A stretch of 64,000 nt of DNA from Algoriphagus sp. PAP.12. GTDB taxonomy: Bacteria; Bacteroidota; Bacteroidia; Cytophagales; Cyclobacteriaceae. The translations under genes were made by a program, and so were the position numbers. Below the pieces are notes generated by a model that ran no database searches, was not told the origin of the DNA, and was given only the letters and a program-made list of their open reading frames with translations. The DNA is taken from assembly GCF_026652115.1 (NCBI RefSeq), contig NZ_JAPPSQ010000001.1, forward strand, positions 496,001 through 560,000. Direction: 5' to 3'. Shown one piece after another: positions 51,403 to 61,466 of this stretch (positions are counted from its first letter, which is position 1; the number at the start of each line of letters is the position of its first letter).

Positions 51403-54400
51403 ATGTTAGATTTTATAGCAAAAGGATTAGCCAAAGTTTTTGGAACCAAATCCGACAGAGATATCAAAGAATTACTTCCCAAAGTTCAGGAGATCAACCA
51501 GATTTTTGCTGAATTCAAAAGCTTGTCTGATGACGAGCTTAGAGCCCAGACTTCTGAGATCAAAGCCGAAATCAATGAGCATTTGAAATCCTTGGATGAT
51601 CAAATTGCTAGCTTGAGAACAGAAATCGAAGGCTTGCCAGCGGAAGCAATTCATCAAAAAGACCAACTTTTCACCCAGATCGAGCAAATCGAGAAGGATA
51701 GAGATACTTCCTTGGAAGAGGTGTTGGAAAGAGTGATGCCAAGAGCTTTTGCCGTAGTCAAAGAAACCGCTCGACGATTTAAGGAAAATGGAAAGTTGGT
51801 GGTTACCGCCACCATTCGCGATCAAGAATTGGCTGCAGTAAAGCAGAATGTAGAGATTGATGGAGACAAAGCTATCTGGCACAACAAGTGGCTGGCTGCT
51901 GGAAACGAAGTGGTCTGGGATATGGTCCACTACGATGTTCAGTTGATCGGTGGTATGGTTTTGCACAAAGGTAAAATCGCCGAGATGGCTACTGGTGAAG
52001 GTAAAACTTTGGTTTCTACCCTTCCATCTTATCTGAATGCATTGGCAGGTAGAGGAGTTCATGTGGTAACAGTGAACGATTACTTGGCAAAGCGGGACTC
52101 CGAATGGAATGCCCCTTTATTCGAATTCCACGGACTATCAGTAGACTGTGTTGATAAATATCAGCCGAATTCTCCAGGTAGAAGAAAAGCATACAACTGC
52201 GATATCGTCTATGGTACCAACAATGAATTTGGTTTCGATTACCTAAGAGACAACATGGCTCGTGATCAGGGTGATTTGGTGCAAGGAAAGCATCATTTTG
52301 CTATGATTGATGAGGTCGACTCCGTATTGATTGATGATGCGAGAACGCCATTGATTATTTCAGGACCTGTTCCTCGTGGGGATGTTCATGAATTTGATCA
52401 GATGAAGCCTCGTGTTTCCACATTGGTGGAAGAGCAGCGTAAGTTGATTCAAGGATATTTGGCATCTGCGAAAAAGCTGATTGCTGATGGAAATGAAAAA
52501 GAAGGTGGTTTGGCACTTTTCAGAGCATACAGAGGGATGCCGAAGTATAAGCCATTGATTAAGTACCTTTCCGAACCGGGAATCAGAGTGGTTTTGCAAA
52601 AAACTGAGAACTACTATCTCCAGGATAATAAAAGAAATATGCCAGAGGCGGATGAACCGCTTTTGTTTACTATCGATGAGAAAAGTAATGTAGTCGACTT
52701 GACCGATAGAGGTATCGAGACCATGACTACCAAAAATGAAGATCCTTCTTTCTTCATCATGCCGGATATCGGAGTGGTTATTGCCGAATTGGAAAAAGAC
52801 GAATCTCTTGACGATAAAGAAAAATTGATCAAGAAAGAGGAAGTCATCAAAGATTATGGCGTAAAAGCTCAGCGAATTCATACTGTAAACCAGCTTTTGA
52901 AAGCGTACTGTATGTTTGAGCGTGACACAGAGTACATCATTGTGGATGGAAAAGTGAAAATCGTAGATGAGCAAACTGGTCGTGTGATGGAAGGACGTCG
53001 TTATTCTGACGGATTGCACCAAGCGATCGAAGCCAAAGAAAATGTAAAAGTGGAAGACGCTACTCAGACTTATGCGACGATCACTTTGCAGAACTACTTC
53101 AGAATGTACCACAAACTGTCTGGTATGACAGGTACAGCGGAGACTGAAGCTGGCGAATTCTGGGAAATCTACAAATTGGATGTGGTGGTAATTCCTACCA
53201 ATAGACCAATCCAACGAGACGATAGAGAAGATAAAGTTTACAAAACTGTCCGTGAGAAATTCAATGCAGTAGTAGACGAAATCAATGAATTGGTAGCAGC
53301 TGGTAGACCTGTCTTGGTGGGTACTACTTCAGTAGAGATTTCTGAGGTATTGAGTAGAATGCTCACTTTGAAAAAGATTCCTCACCAAGTATTGAACGCG
53401 AAGCAACACGCCCGTGAAGCGGATGTAGTAGCAGAAGCAGGAAAGGCTGGAACTGTAACTATCGCAACCAACATGGCGGGTCGTGGTACGGATATCAAAT
53501 TGTCTGCTGAATCTAGAAAAGCAGGTGGTCTGGCGATTATTGGTACAGAAAGACATGAATCTCGTCGTGTAGATAGACAGTTGAGAGGTCGTGCTGGTCG
53601 TCAAGGGGATGTGGGTTCTTCCCAGTTCTTTGTTTCCTTGGAAGATTCCTTGATGCGTTTGTTCGGTTCTGATCGTATTGCGAAGTTGATGGATAGAATG
53701 GGCTTGGAAGAAGGAGAAGTGATCCAGCATTCCATGATTACCAAATCCATCGAACGTGCTCAGCGTAAAGTAGAGGAAAACAACTTTGGTACTCGTAAGA
53801 GACTATTGGAATACGATGATGTAATGAACTCTCAACGTGAGGTGGTTTACAAGCGTCGTAAAAATGCCTTGAAAGGTGAGCGTCTGGAGCTAGACATCTT
53901 GAATGTGATGTATGATGTCTGCGAAAGCTTAGTCGAGATGGGTAAATCCACCGAGGATTTCGAGAATCTTCGAATGAACATCTTTACTTCTTTGGGATTG
54001 GATTATCAGATTTCAGAAAATGATCTGAAAACCAAACCAGCACAGGTGCTTACCGAAGAGCTTTACAAAGCTGCTTTTGAAAACTATCAAAAGAAAAATA
54101 ATCAGATTACTACCACTGCTCTTCCAATTTTGAGAAGAGTTCAGGAAGAAAGAGGTGCCACCGTGAAAGATATCATGGTGCCTATTTCTGATGGAATCAA
54201 GCAAATGGGTGTTGTGGTGAATCTAGAGAAAATGTTGGAATCCGAAGGTCAGGAATTGATCAGGTCTGTGGAGAAAAACGTAACTCTTGCCATTATCGAT
54301 CAAAACTGGAAAGAGCATTTGAGAGATATGGATGACTTGAAGCAGTCTGTACAGAATGCTGTTTATGAACAAAAAGATCCATTGTTGATCTATAAGTTTG

Positions 54401-54783
54401 AAGCATTTGAGATGTTCAAGAGATTCATCGGAAAGTTGAATGAGGATATGGTTTCCTTCTTGTCAAGAGCTGATTTGCCTAAGCAAGACCCAACCCAAGT
54501 TCAGCAAGCACAACCTCAAAGAGCACCTGAACCGCAAGTTCAGGCATCTAAAGAAGAAGCCGGAAGTACCTTGAATCCAGGAGCAAATCGTGCGGCTGCT
54601 GCAGCTGCGAGTGCAGGAAGACCAGCACCACAAGTTGTTGCTCCTCGTAAGTCAGACAAGTCCTATGGCAGAAACGATAAAGTTTCTGTTCAATATACCA
54701 ATGGAACTACCAAAACGGACGTTAAGTATAAGAGTGTTGAGCAAGACGTTCAGGACGGAAAGTGTGTAATCATTGAAAATTAA
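51403..54783 (+). CDS. secA: Preprotein translocase ATPase SecA
   Basis: An 1126-residue SecA motor driving Sec export. Walker A MATGEGKT at about residues 195-202, MIDEVDSVLIDDARTPLI near 302, SGMTGTAETEAGEF and TNMAGRGTDIKLS with GTERHESRRVDRQLRGRAGRQGD are all present. It is longer than E. coli SecA (901), with an extra early coiled-coil segment (residues about 60-100) and a Gln/Ala/Pro-rich linker near 1030-1085. Its C-terminus GRNDKVSVQYTNGTTK...KCVIIEN replaces the usual CxCxSG..CH zinc motif. The SPOR-like gene follows after 4 bases. Confidence 0.96.
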   Translation: MLDFIAKGLAKVFGTKSDRDIKELLPKVQEINQIFAEFKSLSDDELRAQTSEIKAEINEHLKSLDDQIASLRTEIEGLPAEAIHQKDQLFTQIEQIEKDRDTSLEEVLERVMPRAFAVVKETARRFKENGKLVVTATIRDQELAAVKQNVEIDGDKAIWHNKWLAAGNEVVWDMVHYDVQLIGGMVLHKGKIAEMATGEGKTLVSTLPSYLNALAGRGVHVVTVNDYLAKRDSEWNAPLFEFHGLSVDCVDKYQPNSPGRRKAYNCDIVYGTNNEFGFDYLRDNMARDQGDLVQGKHHFAMIDEVDSVLIDDARTPLIISGPVPRGDVHEFDQMKPRVSTLVEEQRKLIQGYLASAKKLIADGNEKEGGLALFRAYRGMPKYKPLIKYLSEPGIRVVLQKTENYYLQDNKRNMPEADEPLLFTIDEKSNVVDLTDRGIETMTTKNEDPSFFIMPDIGVVIAELEKDESLDDKEKLIKKEEVIKDYGVKAQRIHTVNQLLKAYCMFERDTEYIIVDGKVKIVDEQTGRVMEGRRYSDGLHQAIEAKENVKVEDATQTYATITLQNYFRMYHKLSGMTGTAETEAGEFWEIYKLDVVVIPTNRPIQRDDREDKVYKTVREKFNAVVDEINELVAAGRPVLVGTTSVEISEVLSRMLTLKKIPHQVLNAKQHAREADVVAEAGKAGTVTIATNMAGRGTDIKLSAESRKAGGLAIIGTERHESRRVDRQLRGRAGRQGDVGSSQFFVSLEDSLMRLFGSDRIAKLMDRMGLEEGEVIQHSMITKSIERAQRKVEENNFGTRKRLLEYDDVMNSQREVVYKRRKNALKGERLELDILNVMYDVCESLVEMGKSTEDFENLRMNIFTSLGLDYQISENDLKTKPAQVLTEELYKAAFENYQKKNNQITTTALPILRRVQEERGATVKDIMVPISDGIKQMGVVVNLEKMLESEGQELIRSVEKNVTLAIIDQNWKEHLRDMDDLKQSVQNAVYEQKDPLLIYKFEAFEMFKRFIGKLNEDMVSFLSRADLPKQDPTQVQQAQPQRAPEPQVQASKEEAGSTLNPGANRAAAAAASAGRPAPQVVAPRKSDKSYGRNDKVSVQYTNGTTKTDVKYKSVEQDVQDGKCVIIEN

Positions 54784-54787
54784 TAGT

Positions 54788-55330
54788 ATGAAAAAGGGTC
54801 TTTGGATATTGGTTGCTATGGGATTGATGACTGCGTGTAAGACAAGTAGCTCTTCCGTGAAAAGTTCTTCCACATACGATTCTTATTCCGAAGATCTCAG
54901 TGGGTCTTTGCCCACCTATCCAAGTTTTGAGGAAAAAATAAAGGCTCAGCAACCCGCTGAGCCTGCTACCTCTCCTCAAGCGATGGATACCAGATTGAAT
55001 AATTTAGCCCAAGCGCAATACGATAAGAATAAATCAGAGCCTTATTTCAATGGATATAAAGTTTTGATCTATTCTGGTTTGAACCGCGAGGAAGCATTTG
55101 AAACTCAGGAAAAGATCAATGAACTTTTCCCTGACTTGAAGGCAGATTTGCAATACCAGCAGCCGAGATATTTGGTGAAAGTTGGTCGATTTGCCTATAA
55201 GGTGGAGGCTTTAAAAAGCTTTAACCAAGTAAAAACAGAATTTCCATCAGCACGGATCATCCCGGATAGAATTCAAAGACAAGAATTCTCCGTGCCATCT
55301 CAAACCAATGATGCTGAAAGACAAAATTAA
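54788..55330 (+). CDS. SPOR-like lipoprotein
   Basis: A 180-residue lipoprotein (MKKGLWILVAMGLMTAC, lipobox MTAC) with a Ser/Thr-rich linker. A C-terminal domain (about residues 85-165: YKVLIYSGLNREEAFETQEKINELF...YLVKVGRFAYKVEALKSFNQVK) has the beta-alpha-beta layout of a SPOR repeat. SPOR domains bind denuded peptidoglycan glycans at division sites. It starts 4 bases after secA, so it is co-expressed, and its end overlaps the M20 gene by 23 bases. An earlier ATG at 54773 inside secA is less likely. Confidence 0.75.
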   Translation: MKKGLWILVAMGLMTACKTSSSSVKSSSTYDSYSEDLSGSLPTYPSFEEKIKAQQPAEPATSPQAMDTRLNNLAQAQYDKNKSEPYFNGYKVLIYSGLNREEAFETQEKINELFPDLKADLQYQQPRYLVKVGRFAYKVEALKSFNQVKTEFPSARIIPDRIQRQEFSVPSQTNDAERQN

Positions 55331-56501
55331 ATCTTTGGCGAAAGCCTATAAAGAAGAAGTCATTGCCAACAGAAGACATCTTCACTCCCATCCCGAACTT
55401 TCTTACCAGGAATTTGAAACAGCCAAATATGTGGCTTCGAAGCTGGAGGAAATCGGGATTTCTGATTTAGAGCAAAAAGCAAATACAGGTTGGACTGCTT
55501 TGATTAAAGGAAAAAACCCTGAAAAGAAAGTTGTAGCCCTAAGAGCAGATATGGATGCATTGCCGATCATCGAGGCAAATGATGTTTCCTATAAATCGCA
55601 AAATCCAGGTGTGATGCATGCCTGTGGGCATGATGCGCATACGGCTTCACTTTTGGGAGCTGCCAAGATCCTCAATGAAGTCAAAGATCAGTTTGAAGGA
55701 ACAATTAAATTGATTTTCCAACCTGGAGAGGAAGTTGCTCCAGGAGGAGCTTCCTATATGATCAAAGATGGTGCTTTGGAAAACCCTAAACCAGCTGGTA
55801 TCATCGGGCAGCACGTAATGCCTTTTATTCCTGCAGGAAAAGTGGGGTTCAGACAAGGAATCTACATGGCTTCGGCAGATGAAATCTATATTACTGTCAA
55901 AGGAAAAGGAGGACATGGAGCCATGCCAGAAACCTTGATCGATCCTGTTTTGATTGCTTCTCATATGATTGTTGCTTTGCAGCAGGTGGTAAGCCGTGCC
56001 GCAAGTCCAAAAATTCCTTCGGTTCTTTCTTTTGGAAAGGTGGAGGCTTTGGGAGCAACTAATGTGATTCCAAATGAAGTTAAGATTCAGGGGACTTTTA
56101 GAACACTCAATGAAGATTGGAGAGCCAAAGCTCATGAAAAAATGCTTTCTATCGCCAAAGGTTTGGTCGAAGGTATGGGAGGAGAAGTTGACTTTGAGAT
56201 CAGAAAAGGATATCCATTTTTGAAAAATGATCCGGAATTGACTGCTCGAGCCACAGATGCTGCAAAAGCTTATTTGGGTGAAGAAAATGTTGTAGATCTT
56301 GATATTTGGATGGCAGCGGAGGATTTCGCTTACTATTCTCAGGAAATTGATGGGTGTTTCTATCGATTAGGAACTAGAAATGAAGCCAAAGGAATCATTT
56401 CAGGAGTTCACACACCTACTTTCGATATCGAAGAAGATGCCCTTGAAATTGGAGCTGGTTTGATGGCTTGGTTGGCAGTAGCTGAGTTAGAGAATAGCTA
56501 A
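55308..56501 (+). CDS. M20-family amidohydrolase (N-acyl amino acid type)
   Basis: A 397-residue zinc peptidase of the M20D group (hippurate/IAA-amino acid hydrolase-like). The metal-site motifs are MHACGHDAHTASLLG, IFQPGEEVAPGGASYMI and the C-terminal VHTPTFDIEEDAL. The dimerisation domain has VKGKGGHGAMPETLIDPV. It removes acyl groups from amino acids or related amides. The start ATG at 55308 (or the next ATG at 55311) lies inside the SPOR gene, so expression is coupled to secA. Substrate unknown. Confidence 0.9.
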   Translation: MMLKDKIKSLAKAYKEEVIANRRHLHSHPELSYQEFETAKYVASKLEEIGISDLEQKANTGWTALIKGKNPEKKVVALRADMDALPIIEANDVSYKSQNPGVMHACGHDAHTASLLGAAKILNEVKDQFEGTIKLIFQPGEEVAPGGASYMIKDGALENPKPAGIIGQHVMPFIPAGKVGFRQGIYMASADEIYITVKGKGGHGAMPETLIDPVLIASHMIVALQQVVSRAASPKIPSVLSFGKVEALGATNVIPNEVKIQGTFRTLNEDWRAKAHEKMLSIAKGLVEGMGGEVDFEIRKGYPFLKNDPELTARATDAAKAYLGEENVVDLDIWMAAEDFAYYSQEIDGCFYRLGTRNEAKGIISGVHTPTFDIEEDALEIGAGLMAWLAVAELENS

Positions 56502-56567
56502 TGGGAGCTTCTATTTTCCTTTCATAAGAATTTACGATCAATTCATTTTCAGATAATTTCTCTCACT

Positions 56568-56575
56568 TACATTTG
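56568..56575 (+). promoter_or_regulatory. Likely -7 element of the S1/P1 nuclease gene
   Basis: TACATTTG matches the TAnnTTTG consensus. A clear TTG is missing at the right distance; TTTC near 56546-56549 is the closest -33-like sequence. Confidence 0.45.
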
Positions 56576-56592
56576 GGTAGAATTTTCCATTT

Positions 56593-57366
56593 ATGAAGAA
56601 GTTAAAAACTGCCGGGATATTTATCCTTTTGCTATTTGTCCACAGCCAGACTTTCGCTTGGGGACAATTGGGTCATTATCTCATTGGCTTGATGGCTGAG
56701 ATGCAGATGAAAAAATCCACTATTCGCAAGGTGGACAAAGTCATTTATCCTATGTCCATAGGAAGAAGTGGTACTTGGATGGATGAAATCAAATCCGATA
56801 GCACTTATAATTATGCTTACTCTTGGCATTACCTGACTTCCAAGAATGGAGAATATGATCCTGCTCATCAAGAAAATACAGGAGATGCTTATGAGGCCAT
56901 TCAACGAATCAAGAAAGAATTGATAACAGGTGGTTTGACTCCTGAAGTTGAGGCTGAAAAGTTGAAAATGCTCATACATATAGTGGAAGATATCCATCAA
57001 CCCTTGCATGTGGGGACTGGTGAAGATAGAGGTGGAAATGACGTAAGATTGGAATTTTTTGGAAACCCTACCAATCTTCATGCATTATGGGACAGCGGGA
57101 TGATTGATAGACAAGGAATGAGCTATTCGGAAATTGCCGAGGAGCTTTACAGAAGAATCACTCCGGAAATGCAGGAGAACTATCGTGCGAAATCTATGCA
57201 GGATTGGCTCGCTGAAGCTGTCAGTGTGAGAGACAGAGTATATGACCTTCCAGAGAATAAGAGAATTTCCTATCAATACATGTATTTCAAGTATCCGATA
57301 GCTGAGGAAAGAATGGTTGCGGCCAGCGTAAGACTTGTTCAGATACTAGAAGAGATTTACGGTTAA
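56593..57366 (+). CDS. S1/P1-type nuclease, secreted
   Basis: A 257-residue exported single-strand nuclease. Signal peptide MKKLKTAGIFILLLFVHSQTFA is followed by the mature N-terminus WGQLGHYLIG, whose Trp and His are zinc ligands in S1/P1 nucleases. Further ligands: WMDEIKSD, SWHYLTS, HIVEDIHQPLHVG and NLHALWDSGMI. It cleaves single-stranded DNA and RNA and nucleotide 3'-phosphates, probably for nutrient scavenging. It stands alone; a strong terminator follows. Confidence 0.92.
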   Translation: MKKLKTAGIFILLLFVHSQTFAWGQLGHYLIGLMAEMQMKKSTIRKVDKVIYPMSIGRSGTWMDEIKSDSTYNYAYSWHYLTSKNGEYDPAHQENTGDAYEAIQRIKKELITGGLTPEVEAEKLKMLIHIVEDIHQPLHVGTGEDRGGNDVRLEFFGNPTNLHALWDSGMIDRQGMSYSEIAEELYRRITPEMQENYRAKSMQDWLAEAVSVRDRVYDLPENKRISYQYMYFKYPIAEERMVAASVRLVQILEEIYG

Positions 57367-57386
57367 TTCCCTATAAATCCATTGAT

Positions 57387-57421
57387 AAACAGCCCTTCAG
57401 ATTTTTTTCTAAGGGCTGTTT
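57387..57421 (+). terminator. Terminator after the S1/P1 nuclease gene
   Basis: AAACAGCCCTT and AAGGGCTGTTT form a perfect 11-bp stem with a 13-base loop, followed by more T. Confidence 0.85.
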
Positions 57422-57451
57422 TTTTATTTTTAAAATTGGTTTTGCCGACAC

Positions 57452-59314
57452 ATGAAATATTTTTTTTCAAACTTCTTCTTTTTAATTGTTGGGATTTCTT
57501 TTGCTCAAAATGCAGAGCTGAAGAAAGAGCTAGGTCGTATTTATTCCAATCCTGATTCTTCCCGATTTTATCTGAAAGAGGCTGAATCCAAGCTTTTTTC
57601 AAAATCGGATTCCGGATTGTATTATTATTTCAAAGCTGAATCATTCAATTTGAAATTAGAAAATCAAGCTGCCAAAGAAGCCTTTATTTATAGCCTTGAT
57701 TACATCGACCCAAAGCTAAATCCTGAATTAGTGTCTCTGGCATATATCAGATTGACCAGACTTGATAAAGCTTCAGGACAATTTGAAAAAGCGCTCCAAT
57801 TTTCCCAGGATGGGCTTAAGCATACAGAGAGTTCTTTGGATTCAAATTTCATGGGCTATCATTTGCTGGATATCGCTGTGATTTACCATGATATGGAAAG
57901 CTATGAGCAAGGTGTGGATTATGGGAAACGAGCATTGAAGGTTTTGGATTCTTATTCTAAATCAATTCCCGCCTACAAAGCTTTTGCTTTAAACAGCATT
58001 GCAATCAATTTTGACGATTGGAATAAGCCAGATAGTGCACTTTTTTACCATTACAAAGTCTTAGAGGATATAGAGAATCTGGACAGCATGCGAGTGATTT
58101 TTACCTTCAACAATATAGGGAATACACTTTTGAAGCAGGAAAAATATGCAGAGGCCAGAAAGTGGGTGGAAATTGCTTTGGGGCTCAATCGAAAAGACAG
58201 CTATCCTGCCTACGGACTAGCTACTAATTTCACGAACCTCGCAAACATTGCTTTTAATATGGGTGAATTCGCCAATGCCCGACAATTGATGGATAGTGCA
58301 GCCTATTATGTTCAGGAAAGTGGTTCAACAGAGAAGAAAAGAGATTATTTATACGAGGAGTATCGCTTTCATAAAAAGAAGGGTGAATTGACAAGTGCCA
58401 TGGAATTTTTGGAAAAATATTCGGCCTTGAAGGATACCATTTTCCAGGAAGAAAGACTTCGAACCATGAGCGAAATGGAAGCTTTATATGATGTAGAGCA
58501 AAAAGAACGTGAATTGGCGGAATCCAGAGCGGAAGTTGCTGAGCATGAACTGACAGTAAAAAGCAGAAATAATTTACTGCTGTTACTTCTCATATTTCTT
58601 TTGGTTTTATTGGGTTTGGGATTTTTTATCTATTACAGGCAGAAAAACAAAACCCGCCACTTACAACAAGAAGCAAAACTTCAGGCTATTTATTTGGAGC
58701 AGCAAACACAAAAGCGTCTTCAGGATCAACGGGATTCCATCGCTTCGGATCTTCATGATAATATCGGTTCACAATTGACCTTTATCGTTTCTTCTTTGGG
58801 TAATCTAAAGTTTGGGAACCTGAGTAAGGAAGTTTTATCTACTAAAATCGACCAGATTTCAGGATTTACTGTGGAAACCGTGAATGAGCTCCGAGATACT
58901 ATTTGGGCAATGAATAAGGAAAGTATCTCTATTGAAGAATTACATTCCCGAATTCAAAATTTGTTTGCGAAAGCCCGGCAATCCTGTCCAACTATTGAGT
59001 TTGAATTTAATCTGGATCCCCATATCGATACAGAATTGAAATTGAATTCCATCGAAGGTGTTAACTTTTATAGGATAGTCCAAGAGGCTGTGAATAATTC
59101 CATCAAATATGCCAAGGCTTCAAAAATCGAAGTGGATTTGTTTTTGGAGGATGAAAAGATCAAATTAAAGGTTACCGATGATGGCGTGGGTATTTCTGGA
59201 GAAAACCCGTTTGGAAATGGGATGAATACGATGAAAACTCGCGCTCAAAGAATCGGGAAAGAATTTGAGATTAAGAGCTCTGAAGGCCAGGGCACTGAAA
59301 TATTGGTGAGTTAA
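57452..59314 (+). CDS. Sensor histidine kinase with TPR sensor domain
   Basis: A 620-residue kinase. A signal peptide (MKYFFSNFFFLIVGISFA) is followed by tetratricopeptide-like helices to about residue 330, so the sensor is periplasmic. After a coiled stretch comes one transmembrane helix (about 373-393). A HisKA_3 dimerisation helix follows with the phospho-His in SIASDLHDNIGSQLTF and a HATPase domain (NSIKYAKASKIEVD, DDGVGISGENPFGNGMNTMKTRA). The TPR region may sense a protein. It is 11 bases ahead of the response regulator. Confidence 0.9.
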   Translation: MKYFFSNFFFLIVGISFAQNAELKKELGRIYSNPDSSRFYLKEAESKLFSKSDSGLYYYFKAESFNLKLENQAAKEAFIYSLDYIDPKLNPELVSLAYIRLTRLDKASGQFEKALQFSQDGLKHTESSLDSNFMGYHLLDIAVIYHDMESYEQGVDYGKRALKVLDSYSKSIPAYKAFALNSIAINFDDWNKPDSALFYHYKVLEDIENLDSMRVIFTFNNIGNTLLKQEKYAEARKWVEIALGLNRKDSYPAYGLATNFTNLANIAFNMGEFANARQLMDSAAYYVQESGSTEKKRDYLYEEYRFHKKKGELTSAMEFLEKYSALKDTIFQEERLRTMSEMEALYDVEQKERELAESRAEVAEHELTVKSRNNLLLLLLIFLLVLLGLGFFIYYRQKNKTRHLQQEAKLQAIYLEQQTQKRLQDQRDSIASDLHDNIGSQLTFIVSSLGNLKFGNLSKEVLSTKIDQISGFTVETVNELRDTIWAMNKESISIEELHSRIQNLFAKARQSCPTIEFEFNLDPHIDTELKLNSIEGVNFYRIVQEAVNNSIKYAKASKIEVDLFLEDEKIKLKVTDDGVGISGENPFGNGMNTMKTRAQRIGKEFEIKSSEGQGTEILVS

Positions 59315-59325
59315 TTAATCTTTTT

Positions 59326-59976
59326 ATGTCCATCAAAATTGCTATCGCAGAGGACAATTCATTTTTATTAAAAGCAGTTTTGGAAAAACTGTCATTTTAT
59401 CCAGACCTGGAGGTGAAGTTTTCTGGTTCGAACGGGCAGGAATTTCTTGAAAAGCTTGAAAAAGATCCCAATGTTCAAGTCGTTTTGATGGATATCGAAA
59501 TGCCTAAAATGACAGGAATTGAAGCAGTTTCCAGAATTTCTCAGCTTTATCCTCAGATCAAAACGATCATGTTGACAGTCTTTGATGACGATGAGAATAT
59601 TTTCAGATCGATTCAAGCTGGAGCAAATGGCTATTTTTTGAAAGAAGTTGATCCGCCGACTTTGTATCAGGGAATTCTGGATACTTTGGATGGAGGAGCC
59701 GCCATGACTCCTTCCATTGCTTTGAAGACTCTCAAATTATTGAGAAACCCACCCACGTTTGACGAACCGAAAGAAGAAATTTCTTTAACCAAAAGAGAGG
59801 TAGAAATCTTGGAGCAGATAGCCAAGGGATTGAACTACAATCAGATTGGCGAGAATCTATTTATTTCTCCTAAAACGGTCCGGAAGCATATTGAAAATAT
59901 TTACCAAAAACTTCAGGTTCATAGCAAATTGGAGGCAGTGCAGAAAGCAGTTAAAAATCGGATTATTGATGGATAA
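59326..59976 (+). CDS. LuxR-family response regulator
   Basis: A 216-residue NarL-type regulator. The receiver has Asp phosphoacceptor in VVLMDIEMPKMTG, acidic pair AEDN near the N-terminus, and a Lys in GYFLKEVD. The C-terminal LuxR domain is LTKREVEILEQIAKGLNYNQIGENLFISPKTVRKHIENIYQKL. It is the partner of the kinase upstream. The target genes are not seen. Its stop is adjacent to the convergent methyltransferase stop. Confidence 0.94.
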   Translation: MSIKIAIAEDNSFLLKAVLEKLSFYPDLEVKFSGSNGQEFLEKLEKDPNVQVVLMDIEMPKMTGIEAVSRISQLYPQIKTIMLTVFDDDENIFRSIQAGANGYFLKEVDPPTLYQGILDTLDGGAAMTPSIALKTLKLLRNPPTFDEPKEEISLTKREVEILEQIAKGLNYNQIGENLFISPKTVRKHIENIYQKLQVHSKLEAVQKAVKNRIIDG

Positions 59977-61356
59977 TCAATCTTGAATCCGAATTCTCCA
60001 CTCTTTGGGATAGTAGTTGTTGATTCGATTCCCTAGATTTTTGATCCAACCCAAGGGAAGTGAGTTATATGTTACCATGATCCAACCCGTAGGCATATCT
60101 TCAATTACAGGATCATTTTTTCGAAGGAATTCCAATGCTTGATCTTTCTCAATGTTTACTATCTGAAATCCATTTTTTGGAAGAGTAGAAAGTGCCCATT
60201 CATGAGAAGGGATCCAGTCATTTTTCTGCTTTTTCCCAATTTCTACTCCAAAATATCGAATGCTCAAGTGCTGAGTAAGCTTTTCAAAATAGGCTTTCCA
60301 ATCGGATTCAATTCGGAAATATGAATCATTCAATTGGTAGTATTGTCCGGAAAGAGGGAATCCCAACTCCTTATCAATTGCATTGGAATCTTTTGGACTT
60401 ACTTCTTTCAAAAAGGGGTGTTTGTAATCTTTGATCTTTCCCGGAGGCAAAATATAGGCATCATCTGGTCGCTGCATGACTGTCACAAAAAAGCCTTCCC
60501 CATCCACCAAATGCGGATAAAAGCGATAGCCATAGAAGGTGCCGTCCTCAGTTTCTACTTGGGTTTCCCGGATATTCCAATTGGGATCCAATGGAATTCT
60601 TACGGGTTTGTAGGAAAACTCTGAAGTCAGAAACTCAATCATTTCTTCATTTTCCTTTTCGTTGAAAGTGCAAGTGCTGTAAATCAGATATCCGCTGGCG
60701 GCAACCAAGCTTCCTGCACGATCCATTATCCTTTTTTGTCTGGAAGCACACAGTGTCACATGATCCATAGACCATTCATTTCTCGCCTGCGGATCTTTGC
60801 GAAACATTCCTTCTCCTGAGCATGGTGCATCCACCAAAACCAAATCAAAGAATCCTTCCAATGGTTCGAAATGCTCAGGATCATTATTGCTTACCAAGGT
60901 ATTCCCCAACCCCCATTTGATCACATTTTCTTTTAAAATCTGAGCCCGTGATTGGATCACCTCATTGGCCACCAGAAATCCATCTTTTCCCAAATAACTA
61001 CTTAAAAGAGTTGACTTTCCTCCCGGTGCTGCTGAAAGATCCAGAAACAATTCTTTGGGAACCTGAAGAGAGCGCAGAATATGATCTATAAACATAGAAG
61101 AGGCCTCTTGCACATAATAAGCTCCAGCATGAAAACTTGGGTCCAGCGTGAAAGAAGGCCTTTCTTTCAAAAAGTAACCATTCTCAGTCCAGGAAATCTG
61201 TTCAGAAACTTCCGGAGCCTGGCTTGACTTATCAGCGTTGATCCGAATGGATGTTTTGGAGTCCTGATTGATGGCTTTTTCAAAGAGTTCATATTCCACT
61301 TCTCCCAATTGGGATTTCATTCTGCTTTGAAAATCTGAAGGAAGAGAAATGGACAT
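59977..61356 (-). CDS. NOL1/NOP2/sun-type rRNA cytosine-C5 methyltransferase
   Basis: A 459-residue m5C methyltransferase of the RsmB/RsmF family. Motif I LDLSAAPGGKSTLLSSYLG, motif IV VDAPCSGEGMFRKDPQARNEW and motif VI YSTCTFNEKENEEM hold the catalytic cysteine pair. The C-terminal region (about 300-459) resembles the RsmF/RlmI-type PUA-like tail, so a ribosomal-RNA cytosine is the likely target. ATG at 61356 is chosen; a longer frame to a TTG at 61419 is less likely. It is convergent with the response regulator without a gap. Confidence 0.9.
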   Translation of the reverse strand: MSISLPSDFQSRMKSQLGEVEYELFEKAINQDSKTSIRINADKSSQAPEVSEQISWTENGYFLKERPSFTLDPSFHAGAYYVQEASSMFIDHILRSLQVPKELFLDLSAAPGGKSTLLSSYLGKDGFLVANEVIQSRAQILKENVIKWGLGNTLVSNNDPEHFEPLEGFFDLVLVDAPCSGEGMFRKDPQARNEWSMDHVTLCASRQKRIMDRAGSLVAASGYLIYSTCTFNEKENEEMIEFLTSEFSYKPVRIPLDPNWNIRETQVETEDGTFYGYRFYPHLVDGEGFFVTVMQRPDDAYILPPGKIKDYKHPFLKEVSPKDSNAIDKELGFPLSGQYYQLNDSYFRIESDWKAYFEKLTQHLSIRYFGVEIGKKQKNDWIPSHEWALSTLPKNGFQIVNIEKDQALEFLRKNDPVIEDMPTGWIMVTYNSLPLGWIKNLGNRINNYYPKEWRIRIQD

Positions 61357-61466
61357 GAGATTGAATTTTTGCCAAAGATAAAAAATTGATCCAAAGCAGT
61401 CTTTATCTAGGATTAACAAGTAAGATAAGTAGCTAATAATCTTTAAATTCAGAAAAAATCAACTCT

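Noticed and set aside
51472-53730. Long open frames on the strand opposite secA (about 196, 284 and 133 codons)
   Set aside because: They lie wholly inside a certain secA gene, have no recognisable domain, and arise from its codon pattern.
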